Source: Nitrospirota bacterium (lineage in GTDB: Bacteria > Nitrospirota > Nitrospiria > JACQBZ01). Taken from it: a DNA stretch of 50,301 nucleotides. Below the pieces are notes generated by a model. That model searched no databases, had not been told where the DNA came from, and saw only the letters and a list, made by a program, of their open reading frames with translations. The stretch lies in the NCBI GenBank assembly GCA_016194285.1, contig JACQBZ010000069.1, positions 1 through 50,301 on the forward strand, given 5' to 3'. Shown here one piece after another: positions 35,751-44,517 of the stretch. The translations under genes and the position numbers were made by a program. Positions within the stretch are counted from its first letter, which is position 1. Each line of letters opens with the position of its first letter.

Positions 35751-36814
35751 CGTTCACTCCGCTTCGGGGTTTCACCGCCCATTTGTTTTTCAAGCCGCTC
35801 CAGTTTCATCTCCAATTCCTTGATCCGCTTCCGAAGTTCGGGAAGGTGCGGGAACGTGGCCTGGGCCTCGAGCCATTGCCGATGCGGCAGCGCCGGATAG
35901 CCCGACACGACTTGATTGGGAGCGATGTCCTTCGTCACCCCCGTCCGGCCTCCGGCCATGACGTTGTCGCCAACGGTGAGATGCCCGGCGACGCCGGTTT
36001 GTCCAGCCAGGGTCACGTGATGACCGATCACCGCGCTTCCCGAAATGCCCACCTGCGACACGAGCAAACAATCCTCGCCCACCGTCACATTATGCGCGAT
36101 CTGAACCAGATTATCGATCTTGGTTCCCCGCCGGATCACGGTCTGGCCCAGCGCGGCCCGGTCCACGGCAACGTTGGCGCCGATCTCCACGTCGTCTTCG
36201 ATCACCACCGTTCCGATCTGCGGGATCTTATGATGCCGGCCTTTGTGCGTGGCAAATCCAAAACCGTCGCTCCCGATCACCGTGCCGCTATGAATGATCA
36301 CCCGACGGCCGATGATCACCTTTTCCCGGACGCTGACATTGGCATGGATCACCGTGTCGTCGCCGATTTCCGTTTCTTGGCCGATAGAGACGCCGGAGTA
36401 CAGCGTCACACGGTCTCCGATCACGGCCCGATCCCCGAGGGTCACGAACGGATGGATCGAAAGGTCCCGGCCCAGCCGCACCTCCTTCCCGATCGCCGCC
36501 AGCGGGCTGATCCCGATCTCCCGACCCGGTGGCTCCACCAGCGCCGAGACGACACGGGAGAAAGCATAATACGGATCCTCGACGATCACCTGCGCACAGG
36601 AGACATGGGGATGGGGCTTGGACAAAATAACCGCGGATGCCCGGGTCTCTTTTAGAAGGGAAGCATATTTGGCGTTGGCCAAAAACGTGATTTCGCCGGG
36701 CCGGGCCTCTTTGATTCCGGCCACGCCGTGAATCAGCATGTCGGGATCGCCGACCAGACGTCCCTCAATCGTTTCCGCAAGTTTTTTCAATGACACCGAT
36801 TTCATGATCTTCAT
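35747..36814 (-). CDS. lpxD: UDP-3-O-acylglucosamine N-acyltransferase
   Basis: This 355-aa beta-helix N-acyltransferase attaches the second acyl chain to the glucosamine. The N-terminal domain recognises UDP-GlcNAc (GVAGIKEARPGEITFLAN). Hexapeptide repeats follow (residues about 105-300), with the catalytic-region motif IGSDGFGFA. The C-terminus is a lysine- and glutamate-rich helix (residues 325-345) for trimer packing and ACP contact. It is 18 bp downstream of skp and overlaps fabZ by 4 bp. Confidence 0.95.
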   Translation of the reverse strand: MKIMKSVSLKKLAETIEGRLVGDPDMLIHGVAGIKEARPGEITFLANAKYASLLKETRASAVILSKPHPHVSCAQVIVEDPYYAFSRVVSALVEPPGREIGISPLAAIGKEVRLGRDLSIHPFVTLGDRAVIGDRVTLYSGVSIGQETEIGDDTVIHANVSVREKVIIGRRVIIHSGTVIGSDGFGFATHKGRHHKIPQIGTVVIEDDVEIGANVAVDRAALGQTVIRRGTKIDNLVQIAHNVTVGEDCLLVSQVGISGSAVIGHHVTLAGQTGVAGHLTVGDNVMAGGRTGVTKDIAPNQVVSGYPALPHRQWLEAQATFPHLPELRKRIKELEMKLERLEKQMGGETPKRSER

Positions 36815-36832
36815 TCCACCTACCGGTGTGGA

Positions 36833-37387
36833 TCACGGATTGGCTTTTTCAAACTCCTTGACCACCTCGTTCGTAAGATCCAGAGAGTCCTTGGCGTAGA
36901 GCAACACCCCGCCTTCGGCATTCCGGTCGATGACAATGGCATACCCGTCCCGCTCGGCCACTTTTTTTACGATGCCTTCGAGATCCTTGTTGAAGTTTTC
37001 AAGAACCTCCTTTTTCTTATTCTGGACTTCCTTGTTCAACTCGCCCGCCCGCTTCTGGTACTCCACCACCTTGCGTTGCAAGGCATCTTCTTTCTCGCGG
37101 CGAGCATCGGGACTCAACACGGCCGTTTGGCGGGTCAGATCGTCCTGAAGCTGCTTGATCTCGGACTCGTCCAGATCGATGATCTTCTGACGGCTTTTGA
37201 CAAATTCCTCCATGTCCGCTTTGGCCTTTTTCCCGGCCTTGGTATCGTCCAAGACCTTCTGAGCATTCACATACCCGATCTTAATCGAGTCCGCCGACTG
37301 AACCGGTGCGGCGGCAATAAACATCCAGCTCAGGAATAAACCGACGGCGGCTCCGACCATCCGCCCGCTCAACCCCCTTTGGTGCAT
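36833..37387 (-). CDS. skp: OmpH/Skp family periplasmic chaperone
   Basis: This 184-aa protein has a signal peptide (hydrophobic stretch VGAAVGLFLSWMFIAAA ending APVQSA-DS). After it comes IKIGYVNAQKVLDDTKAGKK, the OmpH start. A long coiled coil follows (residues about 55-145: REKEDALQRKVVEYQKRAGE and similar), as in the tentacles of Skp. It would hold unfolded outer-membrane proteins for BamA. The ATG at 37385-37387 is chosen because AAGGAGAAAG precedes it; an earlier TTG lacks this. The bamA gene ends 35 bp upstream. Confidence 0.9.
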   Translation of the reverse strand: MHQRGLSGRMVGAAVGLFLSWMFIAAAPVQSADSIKIGYVNAQKVLDDTKAGKKAKADMEEFVKSRQKIIDLDESEIKQLQDDLTRQTAVLSPDARREKEDALQRKVVEYQKRAGELNKEVQNKKKEVLENFNKDLEGIVKKVAERDGYAIVIDRNAEGGVLLYAKDSLDLTNEVVKEFEKANP

Positions 37388-37422
37388 CTTCTTTCTCCTT
37401 TCCAAAATGACCGACGCTTTAT

Positions 37423-39774
37423 TTAGAATAACGTCCCAATGGTAAATTCCACGACGGTGTGCGGCTCATTACTCTGTGGATGTATATTGTAACCCCATTC
37501 CAGACGGAGCGGTCCGATCGGCGAGATCCAGCGGAGTTCGAACCCGGTTCCCGATCGAAGTTGGCTGATCCGAATCGACTTGTCATCGTCAAACGCCTTG
37601 CCGTAATCATAGAAAAGCACCCCCTTGACCTTGGCCTCCGGGACCAGGGGAAAGATGTACTCGGCATTGAAAATCAATTCCTTATTTCCCCCGAGGACCT
37701 CATTGGTAGTAAGGTCGACCGGGCCGGCCCGGCCGAATTTAAAGCCGCGCACCGTATTAATGCCGCCGACGTAGAAACGTTCCGGGATCGGGAGTGGAGT
37801 TCCGTCCATACCATCGGCGGATCCAAATCGACCATGCAGGGAGAAAACCGTATCCCAATAAAACGGGAAAAACTGGCCCTCATCCAGAATGGTCTTTATA
37901 AAATTATTATTTCCGCCCAAATACGTGTTGGCAAACTGGACCGTCAGCGCGGTCCGTGATCCCTCCTTGGGATCAAAGTAAAAGTCCCGCGTGTCGCGCG
38001 CGATGGTCGATCCGATGCTGCCGGTCACCGACTTCCCCGCCTGCTGTTGGATCCGCACAGGGGCGTCGGAAGTCAGATGAGTGATATTTAACTTCTCCAA
38101 CGTATAATTCACGCTCCCGCTGACGTATTCCGTGAAGGATTTTCCCAGAACCACGTCTCCTCCGACGGTCTTTTCCGTGTAGGAACTAAAGTCCCGCTTC
38201 TGGTTAAACAGATCCACCGTTCCAGACACGGGACGGTCGAACAGATACGGCTCACGATACGTCAAACTGTACGAGTTGGTTATTTTGCCGAATTCGGCCC
38301 GGCCCCGAAGCAATTCTCCCTTTCCGAAAAGATTTCCCTGGGTGATATCCGCCATCCCTACCAGACGATCGACCGAACTGTAGCCGCCGCCGATACTGAA
38401 GGAGCCGGTCGACTTTTCTTTGACCTGAACATGAAGATCAACCTGATCCGGACTCACCCGTTGGGGAACGATCTCCACGGAATCAAAAAAATTTAGATTA
38501 TTGATGCGCTGAAAACTGCGTCGCAGCAATCGGGTGTCCACCAGCTCCTGCTCGTCCAATCGCATTTCCCGCCGGATCACCTTGTCGCGGGTTTTGTCGT
38601 TTCCCGAAATCGTAATCTGCCGGATCCGCATCGGATTATCTTCGGTGACGTCGAGGGTTAAGTCCACCGTCCGCATCGCCGGATTCGTCGTGTACTGCGG
38701 GATGACCGTGGCGTAAAGATAGCCTTTTCCCCCATATATATCATGGATCGCCGCCACACCGTCTCGCAACACATTCTTTCGGAAGATATCTCCTTCCTTT
38801 AACTTTAATGCTTCCCGCAAACGGTCCGTCGTGTAAACGTGATTGCCGTTCAGCGTGATCGTTCGGATACGAAACTGCTCTCCCTCGATCAAGGGGAACT
38901 CAATGGACGCGCGGACCGTATGAAACTCGTAAGGATAATCGATCTCCCCGTGCAGGATCGGATAGGTCACGACGGTTTGGGACCGGTCCTCTTTAAACTT
39001 GACCGACGGGGTCCCCACCTGAATCTGGAGGTATCCGTTGTTTAGATAATAATCCTTCAATTTATCGGTGTCTTCGTTCAACGCATCTTTTTTATAATAC
39101 CCGCTGTTGGTCAACCAGGAAGTCAGAAGGGAGTATTCCTGGGTATCGATGTTTTTCTGAAGCGTTTTACGCGGAAAGGCTTTATTGCCTTCAAAGTCGA
39201 TTTTTTTGACCGTCGCTTTGGCCCCTTCTTTGATGTAAAACGTCAAGGCCACCTTGTCTCCCTGCCTCTTCAGAACGGGAATGACAATTGTATTGTAGTA
39301 TCCCTCCTCATCATAATACTGTCGAAGCTTCTCGGCGTTTTCCTTTACCTGCGCGTCATCCAGGAAACTCATCGGCTTGATGGTGATCTTCTCTTTCAGC
39401 TTGTCGGTCAGGATTTCCACGTTTCCCACAAAGTTGGTTTCGGTCACATAAGGCCGTTCGGCCACCTGGTAGATGACCTTCACGCCCCCTTCAACCGGCT
39501 CCGAATCCACCCGTACGTCCCCAAAAAACCCCAACTGATAGAGCGAGTTAATATCTTCGCGAATGAGGTCCGCTGAGAAAGGGCTCCCTTCCTTCGTTTT
39601 GATTCGGGACCGAATGGTCGACGTCTCGATCCGGCTGTTTCCTCGAATCTCGATCGCCACAACCGTCTTTTCCTCCTTAGGAGGTTCGACCTGTCCGAGT
39701 GATGCTTGATCTAAATATAGATTGAACCCCCAGATGAAGATCATTACGGCAAACGGCGCCCAACGCCTGAGCAT
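37423..39774 (-). CDS. bamA: Outer membrane protein assembly factor BamA
   Basis: This 783-aa Omp85 protein inserts beta-barrel proteins into the outer membrane. After a signal-like N-terminus (MLRRWAPFAVMIFIWGF) come five POTRA domains (residues about 38-430; the first begins VVAIEIRGNSRIETSTI). A 16-strand barrel follows, with FYVGGINTVRGFKFG, the conserved loop-6 VRGF motif. The C-terminus is VVEFTIGTLF, ending in Phe as Bam substrates do. It is the first gene of the LPS superoperon and has a candidate promoter about 50 bp upstream. Confidence 0.95.
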   Translation of the reverse strand: MLRRWAPFAVMIFIWGFNLYLDQASLGQVEPPKEEKTVVAIEIRGNSRIETSTIRSRIKTKEGSPFSADLIREDINSLYQLGFFGDVRVDSEPVEGGVKVIYQVAERPYVTETNFVGNVEILTDKLKEKITIKPMSFLDDAQVKENAEKLRQYYDEEGYYNTIVIPVLKRQGDKVALTFYIKEGAKATVKKIDFEGNKAFPRKTLQKNIDTQEYSLLTSWLTNSGYYKKDALNEDTDKLKDYYLNNGYLQIQVGTPSVKFKEDRSQTVVTYPILHGEIDYPYEFHTVRASIEFPLIEGEQFRIRTITLNGNHVYTTDRLREALKLKEGDIFRKNVLRDGVAAIHDIYGGKGYLYATVIPQYTTNPAMRTVDLTLDVTEDNPMRIRQITISGNDKTRDKVIRREMRLDEQELVDTRLLRRSFQRINNLNFFDSVEIVPQRVSPDQVDLHVQVKEKSTGSFSIGGGYSSVDRLVGMADITQGNLFGKGELLRGRAEFGKITNSYSLTYREPYLFDRPVSGTVDLFNQKRDFSSYTEKTVGGDVVLGKSFTEYVSGSVNYTLEKLNITHLTSDAPVRIQQQAGKSVTGSIGSTIARDTRDFYFDPKEGSRTALTVQFANTYLGGNNNFIKTILDEGQFFPFYWDTVFSLHGRFGSADGMDGTPLPIPERFYVGGINTVRGFKFGRAGPVDLTTNEVLGGNKELIFNAEYIFPLVPEAKVKGVLFYDYGKAFDDDKSIRISQLRSGTGFELRWISPIGPLRLEWGYNIHPQSNEPHTVVEFTIGTLF

Positions 39775-39821
39775 TCGTCCGATAAACCTTTCCTTATGTT
39801 ATCAATGATAAAAATTTCTCT

Positions 39822-39849
39822 ATTCTAACATCTTGATAACTGATTGTAA
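39822..39849 (-). promoter_or_regulatory. Candidate sigma-70 promoter for the bamA-LPS superoperon
   Basis: On the minus strand TTACAA (39844-39849), 16 bp, TAGAAT (39822-39827). It lies 48 bp upstream of the bamA ATG in an AT-rich gap, and an AAGGAAAGG ribosome site follows nearer the start. It is the best promoter-like pair in the 39775-39961 gap. Confidence 0.5.
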
Positions 39850-39961
39850 ATCAAAAATCTTTATCTCAATGGGGTGACCCTCTGAAGATGGCGCTGATCG
39901 GGGGGAAGATTTTTAGAACTTCGACCGGCAGGGATCGGAAGTGAGAACGACCCGTGAATCT

Positions 39962-40339
39962 CTATCGGGTGCGAACCTCGATATACTCGATGCGGCCCCG
40001 GTCGTTGATAAATGCGTTTGCGATCCAACTGATGACCGATAAAAAAAGCGCCCCGAAGAGGGAGGACCAAAAGCCCGTCACGTGAAATCCCTTCACCACG
40101 GCCCCGGCGATGTACAGCATGAATCCGTTGATGACCAGAACGAACAGGCCCAGGGTCAGAAGGGTAATCGGAAGGGTGAGGAGAATCAAAATGGGCCGGA
40201 CAACGGCATTCATGACGCCCAGCACCGCCGCCGCCACGAACGCGGCCATAAGATGATCCACCTCGATTCCCTTAATGACGTGACTTGCAAGAATCAAGGC
40301 CACCGCGTTGATGACCCATCGGATTAAAATCCCTTTCAT
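39962..40339 (-). CDS. Phage-holin-like (DUF360) four-helix membrane protein
   Basis: The 125-aa protein consists almost wholly of four transmembrane helices (about residues 5-22, 30-50, 55-80 and 88-112). It has NAVALILASHVIKGIEV and VLGVMNAVVRPILILLTLPITLLTLGLF, the signature of the Phage_holin_4_2 family. Despite the name, chromosomal members are not in prophages and their role is unknown. It precedes bamA's promoter region and follows radC on the same strand. Confidence 0.85.
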   Translation of the reverse strand: MKGILIRWVINAVALILASHVIKGIEVDHLMAAFVAAAVLGVMNAVVRPILILLTLPITLLTLGLFVLVINGFMLYIAGAVVKGFHVTGFWSSLFGALFLSVISWIANAFINDRGRIEYIEVRTR

Positions 40340-40474
40340 GCTGACCCAGCTTAATGGATGTATTTAAGAAAAGCAAGGAGTTTCATCAAGCATCCCGATA
40401 CCCAGATACGACGATAATAGAAGCCTTTGTTTCGCTGACAAACCTGCTTTGAAAAAGCCGGCCGCTGCGGGCCG

Positions 40475-41185
40475 TCAGTCATGGATCTCCCATCCTTGAT
40501 CCGCAAAACTGACGTATCGACCGTCTCCGAGGACGATATGGTCCAGGACCTTGATGCCCATAATCCGTCCGGCCTTCACAAGACGCCGTGTCAACTCACG
40601 ATCCTCGGGACTGGGGGCGGGATCCCCGCTGGGATGATTATGCAAAAGGATGACGGAAGACGCGGACTCCCGCACGGCCGCTTTAAACACTTCGCGCGGA
40701 TGAACGATATTGAGCGACAGGCTTCCCGTGGATACGGTGATCTCTTTGAGCAACCGGTTCTTCCCGTCAAACATCAGCAGCATAAAATGCTCCTTTTTCG
40801 AATCTCTGAGCAGCGGGAAATAATGACAATAGATATCCCGGCTGGAAAGGGCGCGCAGTCCCCCATGAAGCGGCTGGGCCAACGATCGCCGCCCCAATTC
40901 CAGAGAGGCCAGGATCTGTGCGGCCTTGGCCGGTCCGATCCCATCCACCGAGCACAGTTCAGATACGCTGATCTGTTTCAACGCGGCCAATCCGCCGAAC
41001 TGCCTCAGGAGATGGTGGGCCATCTCGACCGCGCTGCTCTTTCGCCGGCCCGTTCTGAGCAGAATCGCCAGGAGCTGTGCATCGGAGAGCGTCTCCGGTC
41101 CATGGCGAATCAAACGTTCACGAGGACGCTCAATCTCCGGCCAGTTTTTAATGCCCTTTCCGGTATTCATTCTTAACGATTCCAT
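40475..41185 (-). CDS. radC: RadC family JAB/JAMM domain protein
   Basis: The 236-aa protein has an N-terminal helix-hairpin-helix region (LCSVDGIGPAKAAQILA, residues about 82-98). A C-terminal JAMM metalloprotease-like domain carries ILLHNHPSGDPAPSPED, the HxHx(7)Sx2D zinc motif. Length fits RadC (YicR). Despite the name, a DNA repair role is not established for the family. The start is the ATG at 41183-41185, or possibly the ATG five codons later. Confidence 0.92.
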   Translation of the reverse strand: MESLRMNTGKGIKNWPEIERPRERLIRHGPETLSDAQLLAILLRTGRRKSSAVEMAHHLLRQFGGLAALKQISVSELCSVDGIGPAKAAQILASLELGRRSLAQPLHGGLRALSSRDIYCHYFPLLRDSKKEHFMLLMFDGKNRLLKEITVSTGSLSLNIVHPREVFKAAVRESASSVILLHNHPSGDPAPSPEDRELTRRLVKAGRIMGIKVLDHIVLGDGRYVSFADQGWEIHD

Positions 41186-41298
41186 CTCAGCGCTCCAATA
41201 AATTATGTAGTCCGTTACTTACAAGACTTACAAATTTTGGCAATTTCTCGTGGGCTGATGGAGTAGCAAATTATCCCATATAAGGTAATACATATACA

Positions 41299-41344
41299 TT
41301 TTCAATAAGTTGAAAAACTGTTCAAAAATGGCACATCGCTTGCA
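41299..41344 (+). promoter_or_regulatory. Sigma-54 promoter with adjacent inverted repeat
   Basis: TGGCAC (41329-41334), 5 bp, TTGCA (41340-41344) matches the -24/-12 sigma-54 consensus closely, with the GG and GC exactly 12 bp apart. Just upstream, TTTTCAA-taag-TTGAAAA (41299-41316) is a perfect inverted repeat that could bind a regulator. The -12 element predicts transcription starting near 41355, 35 bp before the zinc-ribbon ATG. Sigma-54 promoters need an AAA+ activator, which is not in this window. Confidence 0.75.
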
Positions 41345-41389
41345 GTAAAGAATGGACAAGCTTTAAACCACGCAAGGAGGGCGACTCCC

Positions 41390-41581
41390 ATGAAATGTCC
41401 AAAATGCAACGGCTTGATGTTCATCGAACGGTTCGCCGATTATTTTCTGACCTTTCATGCATGGAAATGCGTCAATTGCGGCGCGATCATGGATCAAACC
41501 ATCCTGTCCAACCGGGCAAAGGGTGCCGAGATGGAGTTGATGCTTCAGACCGTGCCCACGGATGAAGAGAACAAAGACTAA
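41390..41581 (+). CDS. Small double-CxxC zinc-ribbon protein
   Basis: This 63-aa protein has CPKC (3-6) and CVNC (27-30), a single treble-clef or ribbon zinc site, with MKCPKCNGLMFIERFADYF at the start and WKCVNCGAIMD after the spacer. AAGGAGGGCGAC gives a strong ribosome site. It is a single-gene unit. A sigma-54 promoter lies upstream and a strong intrinsic terminator 12 bp downstream. The function is not known; a regulated small protein of nutrient or stress response is a guess from the promoter type. Confidence 0.85.
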   Translation: MKCPKCNGLMFIERFADYFLTFHAWKCVNCGAIMDQTILSNRAKGAEMELMLQTVPTDEENKD

Positions 41582-41592
41582 GATCAATTGAG

Positions 41593-41632
41593 ACGGGTTT
41601 TCCGCCACTCCGGGCGGAAAACCCGTTTTTTT
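41593..41632 (+). terminator. Rho-independent terminator of the zinc-ribbon gene
   Basis: ACGGGTTTTCCGCC (41593-41606) pairs perfectly with GGCGGAAAACCCGT over a 6-nt loop and is followed by TTTTTT. The T-run is on the plus-strand side only, so it ends plus-strand transcription, not that of the lipoprotein gene facing it. Confidence 0.92.
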
Positions 41633-41674
41633 CCTGCCCGCTCGTTCTGATTCTACCCAGACCCATTAAGCCTT

Positions 41675-42292
41675 TTAGGATTCCGGACAACGAAACGTAA
41701 ACTTGAATTCCCGGTTTTGATTTTCACCGGTGATATGAACCCCGTTCAAGATCAATGAGACCTGATGGCACTTATCCGTCGGGACTTTTTGGAAAAGAAG
41801 AATCCCGTATCCGGATCCTCCGGGAGGTATATCCGCATTCTTTAAACGGAGCTGGAGAATTTTATCCATTTCCTCCTTGGCAACCCCGACCGTTTTAGGA
41901 ACAATGACGATCTTCTCACCGGATATCCCGCCCGACCGATAATAATCCAGACTTTCATCCGCCGAAAGGACCGCATAGGGTTTCCGATCATCATCCAGTA
42001 GCTGAGCGCCTTGACCCTCCAGGGTTACCGTATCCGGGGTCTGATTCCGAACCGTCACTTCAAACGCGGTGAAATAAGCCGAAAGGTCGATTCCGAGCCG
42101 TTCTCGTTCCTCATTCCGGAATCCGGACGTATCCACCGGCTTGATCTCCACGACCACTTGGGGGGACCCGGTTGAAGAATCCGTTCCGGGCGTTACGGGG
42201 TTTAGGTAAGGCGCCCGCGTTCCGCAGGCCGAGGCCAGAAGCAGAAATGAGACGAGGAGACACGATGCGCGCGCTGGAAGGGAATAGACCAT
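41675..42292 (-). CDS. Predicted lipoprotein of unknown function
   Basis: This 205-aa protein has a lipoprotein signal peptide ending LLLASAC (lipobox, C23), with GTRAP after the cysteine. Residues 45-200 are beta-rich, with VTVRNQTPDTVTLEGQGAQLLDDDRKPY, which resembles immunoglobulin-like or DUF4352-type outer-membrane lipoproteins. No enzyme motif is visible. It follows the GT1 gene on the same strand after 74 bp and ends facing the zinc-ribbon gene. Confidence 0.75.
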   Translation of the reverse strand: MVYSLPARASCLLVSFLLLASACGTRAPYLNPVTPGTDSSTGSPQVVVEIKPVDTSGFRNEERERLGIDLSAYFTAFEVTVRNQTPDTVTLEGQGAQLLDDDRKPYAVLSADESLDYYRSGGISGEKIVIVPKTVGVAKEEMDKILQLRLKNADIPPGGSGYGILLFQKVPTDKCHQVSLILNGVHITGENQNREFKFTFRCPES

Positions 42293-42366
42293 AAAACCAT
42301 CCTGGATGAAATGCCGCCATTATAATCAATCCGGAACGGCCTGTCAAAAAGCCGCGTCGGTCGGAG

Positions 42367-43632
42367 TCAGATTTTTTCCAGAAGGTCGCTTGCGCGTCTC
42401 GCCCCGTTTTCAACGCGAAGCCGCTCCTCCACCTCGGCGGCCTGCTCGTGGCATTTCCGGTCCGTAAGAATCTCGACGATACGCTTTACGAGGTTTTTCG
42501 ATGTGACCTTTTGGAATGGGACGACACGGGCAACCCCCAGTCTCTTCGCACGACGGGCGTTGTCGGGTTGATCGAACGCCACGGGAGTCACCAGCATCGG
42601 GCGGCCGGCCGCAAGCGCCTGGGCCATTGTGCCGATGCCGCCCGGATGCACGATGACGGATGCGTTGGGAAAAATCTGGGAGTAAGGAAGATATTGGAAA
42701 ACCTTCAGATGCTCCGGCATGTCGGAGTCGTCCGACGGCAAAGAGCCGGTGATCAGAATCGCCCGTCGGCCCAGCCGCATTGCCGCCTCGCGCGCCTTGA
42801 CGAAGAAATCTCCCGGATCCATCGAGACCGACGAGCCCAGCGTGAAGACAATCGGCGGCTCTCCGGCTTCGAAATACGTCTTGAGCTCGTCGGACACGGC
42901 GGGGGTTGGACGACCGTCGTAACGGGCGAAGCCGCAGATCTCTGTGTTCGCGGGCCAGTCGGGCTGAGGCTCCGCGAACAAGGACGAGAAAAGCGCGAGA
43001 TTAAGCCGCGGCGAGAACTGGCCCTCAAACATCGCGAGCTTTTTCGCCGGTAACAACCCGATCTCCGCGCGCAATTCATGAAGCGGCCGCTCCCAAGACG
43101 CGCTCACGGCCTTCGCCAATCCAAGGACCCACCGATAGGGGCTGATCCCGAACCATCGCAGATGATGAAGCCATGGCGCAGCCGGGATCACGGGCGGATC
43201 GTGCGCCGAAAAAAAACTCATCGGCGATAACACGGTCGAGACCCAGGGCAATCCCCGCTTCTCGGCCACAAGCGGCAGCGTGACCGTCATCGGATGCGAT
43301 ACCAGAAGGTCCGCCCCGTCGGCGGCGCGGGAAAGATCCTCATAGCTTTCCCGCACGAAAGGCATCACCATGCGCCGTATCAGATACTGCGGGCCCTTGC
43401 GCGGGTGAATGATCTGTCGTACGACTTCCTGCGTGCTGCCAAATTGGGATTCCAACGGGCGCATCACCGCGAATTCGACGCCCTCGCCTTCGACCGTTTC
43501 ACGATAGCGGTCAAGCGTGGCGATCAACGGCCGATGGCCGCGGCGTTTGAGTTCCTTCGCGATGGCCAGATAAGGATGGAGATCGCCCAGCGAACCGAGG
43601 GTGGCAATCAGGATGCGTTTGCCGGTTAACAC
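42367..43632 (-). CDS. GT1-family glycosyltransferase (UGT/MGT type)
   Basis: This 421-aa GT-B enzyme has IATLGSLGDLHPYLAIAKELKRRGH at the start and FTLGSSVSMDPGDF as the hinge. VIVHPGGIGTMAQALAAGRPMLVTPVAFDQPDNA is the donor-binding UGT signature. It resembles macrolide or sterol/rhamnolipid glycosyltransferases, which act on hydrophobic acceptors. The start is GTG (43630-43632), overlapping the lipoprotein gene stop by 7 bp, so the upstream cassette and this gene touch. The acceptor is unknown. Confidence 0.87.
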   Translation of the reverse strand: MLTGKRILIATLGSLGDLHPYLAIAKELKRRGHRPLIATLDRYRETVEGEGVEFAVMRPLESQFGSTQEVVRQIIHPRKGPQYLIRRMVMPFVRESYEDLSRAADGADLLVSHPMTVTLPLVAEKRGLPWVSTVLSPMSFFSAHDPPVIPAAPWLHHLRWFGISPYRWVLGLAKAVSASWERPLHELRAEIGLLPAKKLAMFEGQFSPRLNLALFSSLFAEPQPDWPANTEICGFARYDGRPTPAVSDELKTYFEAGEPPIVFTLGSSVSMDPGDFFVKAREAAMRLGRRAILITGSLPSDDSDMPEHLKVFQYLPYSQIFPNASVIVHPGGIGTMAQALAAGRPMLVTPVAFDQPDNARRAKRLGVARVVPFQKVTSKNLVKRIVEILTDRKCHEQAAEVEERLRVENGARRASDLLEKI

Positions 43633-44006
43633 GGAACGGCTTCAACGGATTTGTTTGTTATTTTCTCTTCAATTATTTTGTCCCCATCCATGATTATTTT
43701 CCCTTGGTAATTATTAATCGTACAACAATGGCCGTCCTTGATAATAAAACGGTACCCCTGATCAATTTTTATTAAGACGGTTTCCCTGAATTGGATCAAA
43801 TGCCGACTTATTTCATCTTGAGGCCCAGGTAAACCAAAACATGTACCCGGCTTATATTTGCTAATCAAATATTCTTTTACCATCGATTCTCGGCGAGATT
43901 CATCATCCTGAACTTCTGACTTAACCGGTGGAATCGGATGAGCGCAGCCGCCAATGAAAATCATCAAGATCAGAAAAATCAGCGAGACATTTTGTTTTGA
44001 TTGCAT
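43626..44006 (-). CDS. Small predicted lipoprotein (AT-rich, cassette-like)
   Basis: This 126-aa protein has a signal peptide ending FIGGC (lipobox, C21), then a short polar domain with GTCFGLPGPQDEISRHLI and DGHCCTINNYQGKIIMD. Its base composition is clearly more AT-rich than that of its neighbours. It begins 44 bp beyond the attC site, in the position of the next integron cassette. No family is recognised. It ends with the GT1 gene starting inside its last codons. Confidence 0.65.
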   Translation of the reverse strand: MQSKQNVSLIFLILMIFIGGCAHPIPPVKSEVQDDESRRESMVKEYLISKYKPGTCFGLPGPQDEISRHLIQFRETVLIKIDQGYRFIIKDGHCCTINNYQGKIIMDGDKIIEEKITNKSVEAVPC

Positions 44007-44049
44007 GGATGCTCTCTTTTGGTTTTATCAACCAGAAACAGGCTCGACT

Positions 44050-44130
44050 GCCCAACAACCCAAACCAAGCCGCCGCGGCCGAACCCTTCCGCCCGCTCCG
44101 CCCGCGGTTGGCTTCAGCGGTTTGTTAGGT
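44050..44130 (-). other. Integron attC recombination site
   Basis: On the minus strand the 81-bp site starts ACCTAAC (R'' box, fits RYYYAAC) and ends GTTGGGC (R' box, fits GTTRRRY). Between them, ...GCTGAAGCCAACCGC and GCGGCGGCTTGGTTTG pair imperfectly to form the L''/L' stem. TGAAGCC on one arm against AAGCC on the other gives the extra unpaired base typical of attC. The TAA stop of the preceding gene lies inside the R'' box, as in many gene cassettes. No integrase gene is present in the window. Confidence 0.7.
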
Positions 44131-44517
44131 AGCATGTAGCCTGTCGCGTTTCTTTCGATGTTTCATCCGAGGCAACACGGGTACTTGCAACCCGTTCCGG
44201 TGTCTGGTTGTACACCGGATGATCCGAATCCCCACCCCGAGCAACCGCTTCACCGCCAGAGCCGCATTGCGTCTCTTGAACAGTGTCGCACCGATAGGAT
44301 TGTTCATTGCGTACACGTCATCAGAGACGTTATAGTACAGCGCAAAGTCGGGTCCTATTTCAGAGACCAGAAGATACCGAACGGGACTCTTCATGTCAGC
44401 CATACGGCGCTGAAGCAGGCGAATTTGCGCCCGTGTCAGAGGCTCATTGTTTGCTCCATTCTGCGTTGACTTTTTGCCGGCACCGCCTCGTCGATGAGAC
44501 TTGTATGGTTTACTCCT
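44125..44517 (-). CDS. Conserved hypothetical protein in an integron-like cassette
   Basis: A 130-aa minus-strand frame starts at a GTG (44515-44517) with GAGG 6 bp upstream, overlapping the nucleotidyltransferase gene by 8 bp. The middle has VRYLLVSEIGPDFALYYNVSDDVYAMN, a pattern that looks like a small beta-rich domain. The last 20 residues are very basic (LPRMKHRKKRDRLHAT). The TAA stop lies in the attC R'' box. I recognise no family. A start further upstream is possible but would overlap the nucleotidyltransferase gene more. Confidence 0.6.
   Translation of the reverse strand, partial: RSKPYKSHRRGGAGKKSTQNGANNEPLTRAQIRLLQRRMADMKSPVRYLLVSEIGPDFALYYNVSDDVYAMNNPIGATLFKRRNAALAVKRLLGVGIRIIRCTTRHRNGLQVPVLPRMKHRKKRDRLHAT

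Noticed and set aside
39962-40339. Prophage holin
   Set aside because: Although the family name contains holin, no lysis or phage structural genes are nearby. It is a chromosomal membrane protein.
43620-43632. Second attC R' box (GTTAACC) at the GT1 gene start
   Set aside because: GTTAACC does not fit GTTRRRY and no stem partner is visible. The match is too short to claim.
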